From: Pachyrhynchus sulphureomaculatus
Lineage: Eukaryota; Arthropoda; Insecta; Coleoptera; Curculionidae
Direction: 5' to 3'
NCBI GenBank assembly: GCA_019049505.1
Contig: CM032447.1
Coordinates: forward strand, 10,380,918 to 10,444,917
Length of the DNA: 64,000 nt
This document shows, piece by piece, positions 48,151 to 60,429 of this stretch (positions are counted from its first letter, which is position 1; every line of letters begins with the position of its first letter). A program made the translations under genes and the position numbers. The notes beneath the pieces are model-generated. The model made no database searches and had not been told where the DNA came from. It was given only the letters and a program-made list of their open reading frames with translations.

Positions 48151-50835
48151 TAGAGTGACCGGATCTGATAGAGGGGGAAAAAAATGTCGGAATCTTGTTC
48201 GTCTGGACCCCACAAAACGATTCCCCTTTCCAGATATTGAGATAGCCGAAATTTGAGCTCGATTAAACGACGTTAACCCGTGCCGCTCGTCGCTCAAAGT
48301 TTGAAAAAATCCAAATTTTTGGCCAAAAAGCTGACATATGGAGCCATAACTCCAGAATGGTAAATAATAGAAACACGCTTAATATCTCAAAAGAAAGCTA
48401 ATGTTGTTCTTCAAAATTTATATTCTATACATAATTGTTGTTATTTTAAGTCAAACCGAGTTACAACAGCCTTTAGCCCCAAAAACGTGACCTGGTACCA
48501 CTAGGAGCATACTTCGTATATTTTGTTATTAAGTGATAAATTTTGCTTTTTTTGGTATATTTTTGAGTTTTAAAGTAGAAATATAATAAAAAAAACAAGT
48601 AATACTGATAAGTCTGACATTTTTTATTTTAAAATATAAAAATTAGGTATATAATACATACAAAACAGACACAGAAAAGATACAGACGTAGTACCTACAT
48701 GAGTTGATAATTTTACATAGTTATCTAATCTATTCTAGAGCTTTTGTTAAAGTAGTTTTTGAAACGTCAGGACATAATGCTCGGCATTTACTTACAACTT
48801 GCAGGACATATTGCTTTTGGTCTTCATCTTTTGTCAGAAGGTCGTTAAAGTCGGTTATTAATTTAACACCACGCTCAGCCATATCATTAACTACTTTTAA
48901 TGTTTTGACAATTTTTAATCCTTCTTGGAAGTCATTATTTTGAGGCCAGGTGTTTGGATGTTGTCTTAGGAAATCTGTTTTTATATTAAATTGGTCAAAG
49001 AATGTAAACGTTTCTTTGGTAAGTAAATTTACCAATCATCCATCAACTACCTCTTTTAAGTTTTCTTTCCTAACTTTTGGATTTACAACCCTAGCGTGCT
49101 GTGATGGTTCATCTGTGCTACTGAGCAATTTATTAGCCATTAACAACTTTTCATCGTCTGTAATGGTGGGATCAAAAAACGATAATCCCACCAACCTTGC
49201 ATTCAAATACCACAAATGGTTCGAAAATTTGGTCAGGGCTATTTCTGCAATGTCGTTGTCACATTCTTTATAGTCTAACAGACTATGCAAAATACCTAAA
49301 TCTTGCTTTGGTGCAAGATGAGCTTTTGGAGCATTGAACCAAGCTTTAAAATAAATTTTAACTAGGAAAACAGAAATGGCACGCACAGAACTTTCTTCTT
49401 CTTTAGACATCTTAAATTGACGACGAAAAATGAACATTTTTAAGCAGTAAATAGCCTTTGCCATCCACCTAGCGTGATGAATGGCTCCTGGAGTTCTAAA
49501 ACCCACAACATTGCCGTCTAGTGATCCAACAAATACGAGAACCAACTGCAATAGCTCCTTGTAGTCATCTCTGGGGTGGCTCTCAGTTAATTTGGTCTCG
49601 AATTCAGCAGTAACATTTGCAATTACTTCTGGAGTTAGCTGCTTTTGTATTAGATTGTCACTGATACCTGTGTCGTATTTTCCTTTGTCTATCTTGGGCC
49701 ACGCAGTGAGGAATCTCTTGAAAATGTCTGGATGAGGTCCAGTGGTTGATCCCATTTTTGTGTCGAATACGCCTCTTAACAGAATTTCCAAGATATGGTG
49801 ACGGCAAGCTAGGTATAACAATTCTCTTCCTAACATTTGTAAGTTTTGCTGATTCTCTTACAGTTAATTTCACAGTACGTAAATTATAAAATAAAGCACA
49901 CAAAACTTGACGGTAGTTTACAACCGGTGATCTGGTGAATGGGATAGCCCACAAGAAATATTTTATCCTTGGTTCGGCTTTGTACACCTGATGTGGATGC
50001 CATTTCAGAGGCCAATAGGTAAATAACAATTAACTTGGAAAATGAAACAAAATATATTGCAAACTTTAATTTCAATAAAATGTTTTCAAATGTCTTTTAA
50101 AATAATACTATAATAGTTATAAAAACAATAACACACACTTGGAAAATTAAAAAAAAAAAACGTTAAAATATCTTCACTAGATAATTGTTCGATCTAACCA
50201 GCTCAAAGGAACTTTAGAAACTAAACTGAATAAATAAAAGGTCGGTTGTACGCTGAAGTAAAATCACCATCCCTAAAATAGAAATTAGATTCACCCTCCT
50301 TTTTACCTGTCAAACGGGTCTTTCTTTGGTAAACTAGTCAGGTAATCCCCATATAATAAAAGATTAAATTTGAACAAAAGGCTCTTTATGTTTGAAAATT
50401 GAGTTCCAAAATACTTTTTAACAAAAAAATGTTAATTCCGAGAAACATTATGTAAAAACCCGTAAAATTCTTAGAATACTCCCAAACTGGCTCCTACTGG
50501 TACCAGGTCACGTTTTTGGGGCTAAAGGCTGTTGTAACTCGGTTTGACTTAAAATAACAACAATTATGTATAGAATATAAATTTTGAAGAACAACATTAG
50601 CTTTCTTTTGAGATATTAAGCGTGTTTCTATTATTTACCGTTCTGGAGTTATGGCTCCATATGTCAGCTTTTTGGCCAAAAATTTGGATTTTTTCAAACT
50701 TTGAGCGACGAGCGGCACGGGTTAACGTCGTTTAATCGAGCTCAAATTTCGGCTATCTCAATATCTGGGAAGGGGAATCGTTTTGTGGGGTCCAGACGAA
50801 CAAAATTCCGACATCGATTTTTTGCGGTCACCCTA
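48151..50835 (-). mobile_element. Long-TIR DNA transposon of unassigned family
   Basis: Ends TAGAGTGACC (48151) and GGTCACCCTA (to 50835). Inverted repeats of about 370 bp begin there, sharing for example TGACATATGGAGCCATAACT and CAAACCGAGTTACAACAGC. The 8-mers outside, CTGCACAA (48143-48150) and CTGTACAA (50836-50843), differ at one base, suggesting an old 8-bp target duplication. Ends TAGRGTGACC with 8 bp would suit hAT, but the encoded protein does not show familiar hAT blocks. Confidence 0.8.
48730..50005 (-). pseudogene. Uncharacterised transposon protein
   Basis: The main frame runs from about 49836 down to 48730 with a single in-frame TGA at 49036-49038. Recognisable stretches are GRELLYLACRHHILEILL, PHPDIFKRFLTAWPKID, FRTPGAIHHARWMAKAIYCL, FFDPTITDDEKLLMA and, at the C-terminus, NDMAERGVKLITDFN then KDEDQKQYVLQVV. 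I recall similar proteins as uncharacterised repeats in cnidarian and hemipteran genomes but cannot name a family. The upstream part (to about 50005: RESAKLTNVRK) is frameshifted. The CRHH and AxHHARWM blocks may be functional; no DDE triad is assigned. Confidence 0.6.
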
Positions 50836-50843
50836 CTGTACAA

Positions 50844-52590
50844 TTTAGAAATCGGGACTGAAATTTCGGGATATTTCAGTTTTTCCTTCCTTTATAGGCT
50901 AAACACTAACTAAATTCAAAATTTGAGGTTTGTGTGTCTGCTAGAAGTACCTTAGAATTTTGATGATCGGTGAGTTTGTCAGTGACAAAATTAAAGAACT
51001 TCGACTGTCGATAATTCGTAAACTATACCGTACAAATAGTAGGTAATTTAGGAATATAGCTAGTATAGTATGTCCTTTTGGTCACTGAAAATTCGGACTT
51101 CTAGCTTTATCCACAACGAAGTTACAGGGGGGTCGAAAGTGCAGCGAGTGGCTTCGAGAAAAGGATGGTACGACTGTGCTTTCTGCTCGACTGCCTTGCC
51201 CCCAGATAAGAGTCATTTTGTCTCTCTTACTCGGCGCCGGAATTCAGCGCTCGAGCGCAGAGTAAGAGAGACAGAATTGTCTCATATTATTTCCTTTTCT
51301 TTTTAACGACTATACGCTTTCGCTTACAGCAGGCTATATACTTTCTCTCCTCTATTCTAATATCTCTATGGGCTTACTGAGTCGCTGATGAGATGCGCGC
51401 CACGCAGCGCACTAGCTCATTATGTCGCGTGAAGTTGATCGGTGCGTATCGTCTCGCGACTCCCCTAAGATAGCCCCGCGACGCACTGTTAGGGAACCCC
51501 TGCTCTACAGTATAGAATTTTTATTAAAAGAAGGAATTTAAATATTTCAAAAATTAGCGGACATCATACCAGCAGTATGACGACAGGTCATGTGACCAAT
51601 ACAAACTCGAACCCCTCGAGATCAAAGCTGCCGAGTCGGACTGTTGCTACTGTGTTTTATGTTTACTGTGATGTTACGTTTTTGACACCTTTTAAATGTC
51701 TAAAAAGAAAAAAAAAAAAAAAATTATATTGTGTTTTAAAAAACTTTCGTATATCTACAAAAATTATTTTTTTTAATTAAAAGGAACTATAAAGTAATAA
51801 AGCAGAATAATACTAAAACTCATTGGTTTCAGCTATACCATTTAATTGAGGTCAGGACGTGGACAACCTTCATCTATTTACATCATTTCATGCAAAGGAC
51901 TTGACTGACAAATGGAAAGCTCTTTATACAAACGTTAGAACGATTTTAGGTAACTAAAAATAAGTATGTGGTCTAGATTACCCAGTCACGTAATAGTTGG
52001 ATTAAAAAAATAAAGAGAAAAGAAAAAAGTTGAAGTCAAATTAGTATCAAAGACGTCAAATATCACCATTAAACTTACTACCCGAACAAATACGTTTGAG
52101 ACGATAATATTTACATATAAAGAGAGAGATAGTTTAAAAATTTATTTATTTGTCTACATATACACCCTTTACTTTTAAATATTTGTGTTTTCCTTTACAA
52201 AATGCATACTTTATAATTAAAATAAATCTTTAAAATCAAAAACCAAACCCTCTGTAAAAACAAACAAACATGATGTTTATGTAAAATGGTATATGAAATG
52301 TTTCTAAATATAAGTTAAAGATGCCAAGATAACAAGGTATAGTCAAAAATATAGCTGAATCAAAAAAAAAACTGATCGTTACACTACATACAGAAGGTGA
52401 GCCAAATATATCATAAAATTTTTATAGCTCCATATACTTATTCCAGCATTTTTCTAGTTTTTTTATCCCCTCGGAAAAATAGTCAGTGTCGAAGTCTGAA
52501 GAAAAAAAAATAAGTTACCATATTTATCGAGCAACCCTCGTACTTGAAGTCCGCTTCAAGGGAAGGGAGTGATTAAATTTTGTTTCAATA
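50844..52590. other. Intron; contains one hAT-like terminus
   Basis: A minus-strand end CAGGGGTTCCCTAACAGTG (about 51484-51502) and GC-rich subterminal sequence back to about 51340 look like one hAT end without its partner. A short hairpin GTCTCTCTTACTC/GAGTAAGAGAGAC lies at about 51217-51272. The rest is AT-rich without genes. Confidence 0.4.
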
Positions 52591-52593
52591 ATA

Positions 52594-53884
52594 CCAGGTG
52601 TACAAGTATGAAATGCGGATTTTTTTCTAAAGAAAACACGTTAAATTCGGAAGAATGATAAAAAGTGCTTTATTCAAAGTATGCCCCATCGCTTGGTATA
52701 CATTTTTCCCATCTTTCGGGCAATTTGTGAATACCGCGCCAGTAAAAATCTTCCCCTTTTGCTGCGAACCATTCATCGAGCCATTTTTTCACATCTTCGT
52801 ACGAACCAAAGCGCTGCTCAGCAAGTGCGTGACACATCGATGCAAACAAGTGGTAATCGGATGAAGCCAAGTCTGGTGAGTAAGCCGCATGGGGTAGAAC
52901 TTCCCAGCTGAGTGCTTCCAACGTGTCGCGAACTGGTTTTGCCGTATGTGATGGAGCATTGTCACGAAGAAAAATAACTTTGTGTTGCCTCTTTCGGTAG
53001 TCTGGCCTTTTTTCAAGCAGCGAACGGTTCAAATCGGTCAATTGTTGTTGGTAACATTTAGTATTAATCGTTTCCCCAGGTTTTAACAGCTCATAATAGA
53101 CCACACCCCTCTGGTCCCACCAAACACAGAGCATCGTCTTTCTGCCAAAGCGATTCGGTCTTGCGGTTGATGTGGATAGTGCGCCTGGGTCTACCCATGC
53201 TTTTTTGCGCTTGGGATTCTCAAAATGAATCCACTTTTCATCCCCTGTAACTATACGATGCAAAAAACGACTTCCTTTTGTACCGAGCGAGCAAAATGTC
53301 ACACGGGTTTTTGCGGTTTTCCATTTGCCTGTCGTTCAACTCATGTGGTACCCATCTACCGGTCTTCTGAATCTTTCCCATCCCTCCTAGCCGATTGGAA
53401 ACAGCTTGTTGACTAACGCCCAATTGCTCGGCGAGTTGTTTTTGTGTTTGCGAATCATCTTCGTTCAACAATGCTTGCAATTCCACATCTTCGTATTTTT
53501 TTTTTTGGCGGTTTTCCATGTTCCTTGTCTGCAACATTAAAGTCGCCACTTTTGAATCGGCGAAACCATCGTTCACACGTATCTTGCGATGGAGCATGTT
53601 CACCATAAGCTTCTCGAAGTAATCGGTATGATTCAACAGCAGTTTTCTTCAAATGAAAACAAAAAAAAATTAATGCTGTCCGGGAATGCTCTTTGTTCGA
53701 TATAAATTTCGACATATTGAACACAACACAAGACTATGCACACATTTTTCCAATTTATCACTCGTGCGCGTCTGACACTTGTTGATGACACAACAAAATG
53801 GCGCAGTGTCAAATCTTTATAGCACAAACGTCATCGGTGCACCATCTGTTGTCTGAAATCCGCATTTCATACTTGTACACCTGG
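52594..53884 (-). mobile_element. Mariner copy C
   Basis: CCAGGTGTACAAGTATGAAA at 52594, mirrored to 53884, TA at 52592-93 and 53885-86. Best-preserved member of the A-D family. Faces copy D 284 bp away in opposite orientation. Confidence 0.95.
52670..53715 (-). pseudogene. Mariner transposase, copy C
   Basis: Start MSKFISNKEHS at 53715. DNA-binding half (SYRLLREAYGEHAPSQDTCE, then AEQLGVSQQAVSNRL) and catalytic half (LHRIVTGDEKWIHFENPKRK, LRDNAPSHT, YSPDLASSDYHLF) are each open for over 100 codons but lie in different frames, with shifts near 53500-53640 and 53290. HDN has become RDN; the three aspartates are kept. Stop at 52670-52672. Confidence 0.92.
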
Positions 53885-54335
53885 TACTGTGAGGATTTTA
53901 ACAGGGTTTTAGTTGAGAATGAACAAATATTAAACCCAATTATCTATAGTCAAACATATAAGGAGTTAAAATCGAGAGGGGGTTAGAGAGGCTGCCTCGA
54001 GTATATCTGGAGTCGCGGAATCCGAAAATTGTTATCTCATTGATTTGTTCATCGTCCAATTTTACCAGAAACGGCACGAAGAGGAAAATGGGTGCCTTAC
54101 AGCTTTCATGTCCTAACTTTGACTGTAAAACACTAGTATCTCTCTCACTTTCACTTTGCGGTCACTGACCCGGTGTGTAAAAGTATGAAATGTGGATTTC
54201 AGACAACAAATGGTGCACCAATGCAGTTTGTGCTATAAAGATTTAAACACTGCGCCATTTTGTTGTGTCATCAACAAGTATCAGACGCGCGCGAGTGATA
54301 AATTGGAAAAGTGTGTGCATAGTGTTGTGTTCAAT

Positions 54336-55253
54336 ATGTCGAAATTTATACCGAACAAAGAGCATTCGCGGACAGCATTAATTTTTTGTTCTCATTTGAA
54401 GAAAACTGCTGTTGAATCATACCGATTATTTCGAGAAGCTTATACTCAACAAGCTCTATCGCAAGATAGGTGTGAACGATGGTTTCGGCATTTCAAAAGT
54501 GGTGACTTCGATGTTGCAGAAAAAAGAACGTGGAAAACCGCCAAAAAAATACGAAGATGTGGAATTGCAAGCATTGTTGGACGAAGATGATTCGCAAACA
54601 CAAAAACAAACTCGCTGAGCAATTGGGCGTTAGTCAACAAGCTGTTTCCAATCTGCTATGATAGATGGGAAAGATTCAGAAGACCGGTAGAAGGGTACCA
54701 CATGCGTTAAACGACAGGCAAATGGAAAAAAGCGCAAAAACACGTGTGACATTTTGCTCGCTCGGTATAAAAGGAAGTCGTTTTTGCATCGTATAGTTAC
54801 AGGGGATGAAAAGTGGATTTATTTTGAGAATCCCAAGCGCAAAAAATTATGGGTAGATGCAGGCGGACCATCCACATCGACCGCAAGACCGAATCGCTTT
54901 GGCAGGAAGACGATGCTCTGTGTTTGGTGGGACCAGAGGGGCGTGCTCTATTATGAGCTGTTAAAACTCTGGGGAAACGGTTAATACTAAACGTTACCAA
55001 CAACAATTGACCGATTTGAACCGTTCGCTGCTTGAAAAAAGGCCAGAATACCGAAAGCGGCAACACAAGGCCATTTTTCTTCAGACAATACTCCATCACA
55101 GCAAAATCAGTTCGCGAAACGTTGAAAGCACTCAGCTAGGAAGTTCTACCCTATGCGGCTTACTCACCAGACTTAGCTCCTTCCGATTACCACTTGTTTG
55201 CATCGATGGGTCACGCACTTGCTGAGCAGGGCTTTGGTTCGTACGAAGATGTG

Positions 55254-55340
<87 letters not shown>

Positions 55341-55453
55341 GGCTTGATGAATGGTTCGCAGCAAATGGGGAAGATTTTTACTGGCGTGGTATTCACAAAT
55401 TGCCCGAAAGATGGGAAAAATGTATAACAAGCGATGGAGCATACTTTGAATAA
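54336..55453 (+). pseudogene. Mariner transposase, copy D, with poly(A) expansion
   Basis: ATG at 54336 (MSKFIPNKEHSRTALIF). Frameshifts near 54390-54560 and 54610, and a stop-disrupted DNA-binding domain. VTGDEKWIYFENPKRKK with WVDAGGPSTSTARPNRF is intact; the second-aspartate block is disrupted (TILHHSK replaces DNAPSHT). At 55253-55339 the codons after SYEDV, normally KKWLDEW, are expanded into about 87 bases of almost pure A before RLDEW-like sequence resumes. Stop TAA at 55451-55453. Confidence 0.9.
55253..55339 (+). repeat. (A)n tract inside mariner copy D
   Basis: About 87 A residues with one G, at the site of a short A run (GTGAAAAAATGG) in sister copies. It indicates slippage or an assembly or sequencing artefact. 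Confidence 0.9.
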
Positions 55454-55726
55454 AAGCACTTTTTATCATTCTTCCGAATTTAACATGTTTTTTTAGAAAA
55501 AAAATCCGCATTTCTTACTTGTACACCTGGTATGTTCATTCAGAACAATGTATTCTGAAAAATATTTTTTTTGTCTTTTGTGAAGTGGCGTCCGGCAAGT
55601 AGTGCAGCTGTAACTCGCAACTAATACACAAAATGTCATGAAAATTTTACGCAAATGTTCTGAGAACTAACTGGAAATTATCTTTTTTTTCTTTGTGCTG
55701 CCGTCTTTGCACCCCATGTAGTAGTA

Positions 55727-56942
55727 CGAGGCTGGTTTGAAAAGTCCGTGCAAAGTCCGAGAGGGCACTGACATTGAGGTCATGTTTAGTTAGTAGCATC
55801 TCTTGAATGAACGCACACCAAGTTTCAGCCATATTGGTCTATTTCTTTGTGTTTGGCATTCGTGTGAATCAAGGAAGTCGAGTGATTTTCAAGAAATGGA
55901 CGAAAAAGAATTTCGTGTGGTGATTAAACATTACTTTATGAAAGGCAAAACGCCTCAGGAGACTAAAGAGAAGCTTGATAAACATTTATGGTGACTCTGC
56001 ACCTTCGATTAGAACAGTTTATAAGTGGTTTCAAAATTTTCGGACTGGCCATATGGGCACAAGTGACGCTGAACGTTCTGGACGGCCTGTGGAGGTTACG
56101 ACTCCAGAAACCTGAACTAACCTGAACGGGTACGTAGTATTTTGCATAAACATTTGGACATGAGAAAGCTATCCGCAAGATGGGTGCCGTGATTGCTCAC
56201 GCTTGACCAAAAACGGAATCGTGTGAAGTGTTGCAAGGATGGTTTGCAGCTGTTCCAGAAGAATCCGGAGGACTTTAAGCGTCGTTTCGTCACTGTGGAT
56301 GAAACATGGATACATTACTATACTCCTAAGACCAAACAACAATCTAAACAATGGGTTACCAAGGGGGAATCTGCACCAAAAAAGGCGAAGACCGTTCCTT
56401 CGGCCGGAAAGGTTATGGCGACTGTCTTTTGGGATTCGCAAGGGATAATCCTCATCGACTATCTGAAAAAGGGTTAAAACTATTACAGGTGAATATTATT
56501 CATCGTTATTGGACCGTTTGAAAACCGAACTGCAAGAAAAACGCCCGCGATTGGCCCACAAGAAAGTCCTTTTCCATCACGACAACGCACCAGCACACAC
56601 CTCAGCAGTTGTGGTCGCAAAATTAATGGAAATAGGATTCCAACTCGTTTCACATCCCCCCTATTCTCCAGACTTGGCTCCCTCGGACTACTATTTGTTC
56701 CCCAATTTGAAGAAATGGCTGGCGGGACAAAGATTTTATTCAAACGAGGAGGTGATTGCAGACACTAATGGATATTTTGCAGACTTGGACAAATCCTATT
56801 ATTCGGAAGGGATCAACAAACTAGAACATCGTTGGACGAAGTGTATAAGCCTAAAAGGAGACTATGTCGAAAAATAAAAAAGGTTTACCCCAAACACATA
56901 AGTAGTTTTTTATTTTTGTACGGACTTTTCAAACCAGCCTCG
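55727..56942 (+). mobile_element. Mariner (CGAGGCTGGTTTGAAAAGTC family)
   Basis: Ends CGAGGCTGGTTTGAAAAGTC (55727) mirrored by GACTTTTCAAACCAGCCTCG (ending 56942), with TA at 55725-26 and 56943-44. 1.2 kb. Confidence 0.95.
55896..56877 (+). pseudogene. Mariner transposase (irritans-like), degenerate
   Basis: ATG at 55896 (MDEKEFRVVIKHYFMKGKT). A one-base shift follows KLDKHLW, then SDAERSGRPVEVT. A deletion removes much of the linker (PET directly to MRKLSARW). The catalytic half keeps FVTVDETWIHYYTPKTKQQ, FHHDNAPAHTS and YSPDLAPSDYYLFPNLKK, so all three aspartates survive, with one stop after LKKG at about 56475. Stop at 56875-56877. Related to but distinct from the intact copy at 29976. 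Confidence 0.92.
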
Positions 56943-57244
56943 TACAATGAATAAAACAATAAAGAAATGCAAGTAAAGAAAATTATCGTGTAAGCTTATT
57001 TATTTATTGTTGATTAGTAGGGTGTAATCCAACTTCTGTTTAGAATGCTATTCGTAAAAAAGTATTTAGTATCGTACGTGGGCGATAGGTCTCTCCTGGA
57101 CGGTATATGGCAAACTGGGCTATATATTTAAATCCAATCGTCCGATGTGTTTAAAAGAAAAATTTCTGACAGATGCGTATTATCCGTTCTTACGTACTGA
57201 ACCGATACTCTCACACTGACGAAGAAAAATATTAACAAAATATG

Positions 57245-57603
57245 TGTCATGCAAAGAAAAATGGAGAGATCAATGTTAGGGTTACTCTTAGAGATCCTAA
57301 ATCACATTATCAGGAAAAGAACGGGGGTACAAGACGCAGTCAAATTCATTCTACATCTTAAATGGAACTGGGCTGGATATGTTGCTAGGTTTAAGAATGG
57401 AGAATGGATAAAAAAAATATAGAGTGGCAACCAGATCCGAAGCCTAGGTGAGTACAGGTAGATCACCAAGTCGGTGGTCTGATGATTTGAAGAGAGTGGC
57501 TGGAAATTGGGTACAAGTGGCCTAGAACAGAAAAAAGTGGCAAGACTTGAGGGAGGCTTTCGTCCAGCAGTGGACAGTATAAGCGGATGATGATGATGAT
57601 GAT
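57245..57603 (+). mobile_element. RTE-like LINE 3' end with (GAT)n tail
   Basis: The plus strand gives RKRTGVQDAVKFILHLKWNW then AGYVARFKNGEWIKKI and, after a stop, RSDDLKRVAGNW-like and WQDLREAFVQQWTV-like residues, the familiar RTE C-terminus. The element ends in GATGATGATGATGATGATGA (about 57583-57603), a typical RTE microsatellite tail. Confidence 0.8.
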
Positions 57604-57800
57604 CGCACATGTAAAAGTTCCATGCGATTGCGTTGGTGTAGGAATAAACTCGAAAACTAACTCAGGGACATCTTATGCTGTGTAAAACATTTTTCTCGCG
57701 TCAACTGTCTAAGCAACGGTCAAGAATTAACATTGATTCAGCTATACTAAAAGCGAAAGTTAAAAAAAATATGCAATTTAAGCTAATAGCTACTACTTAC

Positions 57801-57941
57801 GCTAATCCTTAATTTCTCGATATTCTCCTGGTCAATTTGTTCCTTACGCGATTTGGCTTGTTCCAATTTTTCTTGTATCTGATTACCCAAGTCTTGTAGT
57901 TTAATGTTATTCGAATTTCTTATTTTTTGAACTTGTTCTTC
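57801..57941 (-). CDS. stai: Stathmin internal repeat exon
   Basis: A 141-bp minus-strand exon with acceptor TTAATTTTAAAG at 57942 and donor GTAAGT at 57795-57800; 47 codons, phase 0 on both sides. It encodes EEQVQKIRNSNNIKLQDLG, NQIQEKLEQAKSRKEQIDQ and ENIEKLRIS. The E-x-V-x-K-x-R...IQEKLxxA...R...EKLR pattern corresponds to the stathmin repeat just upstream of the last one. Splicing to the exon at 35024 gives EKLRIS followed by NTKTVEK in frame. Upstream exons lie beyond 57942 and none is identified up to 64000. Confidence 0.82.
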
Positions 57942-58405
57942 CTTTAAAATTAAGCAGAAAAAAAAACGTGCGGAAAATAAACATAAGCAAAAAAAAAAAT
58001 GGTAAAAATATATAAAAACTAAACCCTACCAAAAAAAAGTGAATAAAATAAAAGAATAACGGTATACATACATATTAAAACGAAGCTGAGCAATAACATA
58101 AGTGTAGATATATTTGGTTAATTCGATTTAATTAAATAGCTTTTAACCTTTTTGTGTTTGTTAATCGCGTTTTTTCATTGGGCATAGCAAACGCGCTGCA
58201 GTGAAATTTGTGAAACGCTACAATACCGACGCACGGTCGGATAAAGTACTACCAACTTGGACAAAATTCCGCCTGCCCTTTAAATTTCATCGTTTTGTAA
58301 TAATTTTTTTTTAAATGCTTGTAATGAATAGTACTTTAAAATGTACCTGCAAGTTTTCTGATTTTTTTTTTATGAAAAAATTATAAAGTTTCCGTAAAAT
58401 ACATA
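57942..58405. other. Stathmin intron, no feature seen
   Basis: AT-rich sequence between the exon and the Tigger element. Confidence 0.45.
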
Positions 58406-58849
58406 CAGTCAACACTGTTTATAGTGAAACTCTATATAGTGAAAAACTCTTTATAGTGCAATTTTTTCAAGACCTAGAACATTTTAATGAAATTTCATGT
58501 AAGAAGCCCTGCATATAGTGAATCTGTAAAATAGTAACACTCTATATAATAAAATTTTTACCAGAATTTTATATATAAATTTTTATGCATTTATTGAGAT
58601 CTTGGCCATTTCGGGTTTCCCATTTTTATCTAACATTAGCACGAATTCCATTTTTATGACGCATTCTTTTGAAAAGGTTCTTAACGCGTTTATAACGTCT
58701 AATGGTTAGCAATAAATCAGGTAGATTTCTGTGAGAAACCCGGGGAATAACCCATTTTATAGAAACCCGGGGAAAAACCCATTTTATACTCGAGGCCTAG
58801 TAATTCGCAAATTCAGGTTCAGTTCCTTTTTGTTTAAGAATCAAGTAAG

Positions 58850-60347
58850 ATGTCCAAGCGAGTGTGTTTAAGTTGAGCTGAGAAAATTAAAGTTTTGGAG
58901 GAAGTTGATAAAGGCTGCAAAAAAATTGATGTTGCTGCAAAATTTGGTGTTTCTCCAAGTTGCGTCTCTCTGATAATAAAAAGTCGCGACAGTATCATCA
59001 AGAAACCTAGTGTTCCAAGCAGTCGAAAACGAGTACGGGTGAGTACTTACGAGGATGTAAATGAAGCAGTTTTACGATGGTTTCAAGTGGCCCGTACGCA
59101 TCAAAACGTACTAATATCGGGAAATTTAATAAAGCAAAAGGCTCTACAATTTGCTAAAGAATTTAACTGCGTTAATTTTCAAGCTAGTGAAGGGTAGTTG
59201 AGTGCCTAGAAGACTAGCAATTCAATTATTTTCAAGACGGTGTCTGGCGAGAGTGCAAGCGTTAGTCAGGAGGACTGTGACATTTGGACTGAAACTGTTT
59301 TTAAAAAGTGCATTGAAAAAGTACGAGCCAAAAAACGTTTTCAATTGTGATGAAACCGGTTTGTTTTTTAAATGTTTGCCAAATAAAACTTTTGCTTTTA
59401 AAAGTGATAAATGTTTTGGTGTTAAAACAAGTAAAGAAAGGGTGACACTGATGGTTGGAGCAAACATGGATGGCTCGGAAAAACTGAAATTACTGCTCAT
59501 AGGTAAAAGCAAAAATCCCCGTGGTTTAAAAGGAGGTAAATCTCTGGAGTTAGATTACGTCAATAATAAAAAGGCATGGATGACTTTTGAGATTTTCAAA
59601 AGATGAAAAGCCAAAAGCGAAAGATTGTGATGTGTATAGACAATTGTCCTGCACATCCAGTTGCTGTAAGTAAAAAATTAAGGAATATTGAATTGATCCT
59701 TTTTTCCACCAAACATGACCTCCAAATTGCAACCTATGGACCAGGGTATTATAAAAAACATAAAACATCATTACCGAAACAGAATTGTTCACAAAATTGT
59801 TAATGCGATTGATAACAACCTTCCAATCCAAAAATTGATTACCCTTAAAGCGTGTATAACCAAAGTCGCTAAAGTATGGAGTGGAAATGTTTCTCAGAAA
59901 ACTATCAAAAACTGCTTTTCTAAAGCAGGTTTTACTGAAAAAATTGACGAATGGGAAGAAGAAGACGAAATGGATCTCGCTACCTTAAAAAGGCAATGGG
60001 GTATTCTACAAAAAACTGCTACCGTCGACGCAGATTTTTTACTTGAAGATTTCTTAGAAATCGACAATGATGTTGGCACGACAGATCTCCCAACTGACCA
60101 AGACATAATTGATGATATAAAAAGTATAGAAGATCATGAAGAAGAAACTGAAACCGGGGAATGTCCTGCTAAATTTAGTGAAAATGAAATAAGAAATGCA
60201 TTTGACATTGTGCGAACTACTCTCAGGGGCCAGGAAAGTGTACCTGATCAAATCTTTATGCATTTGAATAAATGCGACAATTTTGTTGAGCAACAATTAT
60301 TTTTCAAAAGTAATGTTCAAAAGAAAATAACTGATTATTTTTCCTAG
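58850..60347 (+). pseudogene. Tigger transposase (CENP-B HTH, DDE_1), degenerate
   Basis: ATG at 58850 (MSKRVCLS), then an in-frame TGA, then AEKIKVLEEVDKGCKKIDVA and KFGVSPSCVSLIIK (psq-type helix-turn-helix), followed by the CENP-B-type second HTH (EAVLRWFQVARTHQN). DDE_1 catalytic blocks: FNCDETGLFFKCLPNKT, CIDNCPAHPVAV and, after a shift, MTSKLQPMDQGIIKNIKHHY. The long C-terminal frame (59715-60347) ends VQKKITDYFS, an acidic tail usual for Tigger. Breaks at about 58874, 59195 and 59605-59720. Not functional as is. Confidence 0.92.
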
Positions 60348-60429
60348 TACGTATGTACGTAGTATGTACATATGTATTAACAGATTTTGTATTATTCTTT
60401 TTATTTCGTATGTAGTACATACATACATA

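Larger units (their letters stand above)
54169..55530 (+). mobile_element. Mariner copy D
   Basis: The left end CCCGGTGTGTAAAAGTATG is a diverged form of the family terminus. The right end CTTGTACACCTGG stops at 55530 with TA after it. On the left the expected TA is GA. Confidence 0.9.

Noticed and set aside
51070..51306. 78-codon open frame as a host gene
   Set aside because: It spans a short hairpin and hAT-like sequence, with no homology recognised.
51385..51440. CTGATGAG motif as a hammerhead
   Set aside because: No GAAA follows a stem II of any sensible length. The sequence belongs to a hAT-like terminus.
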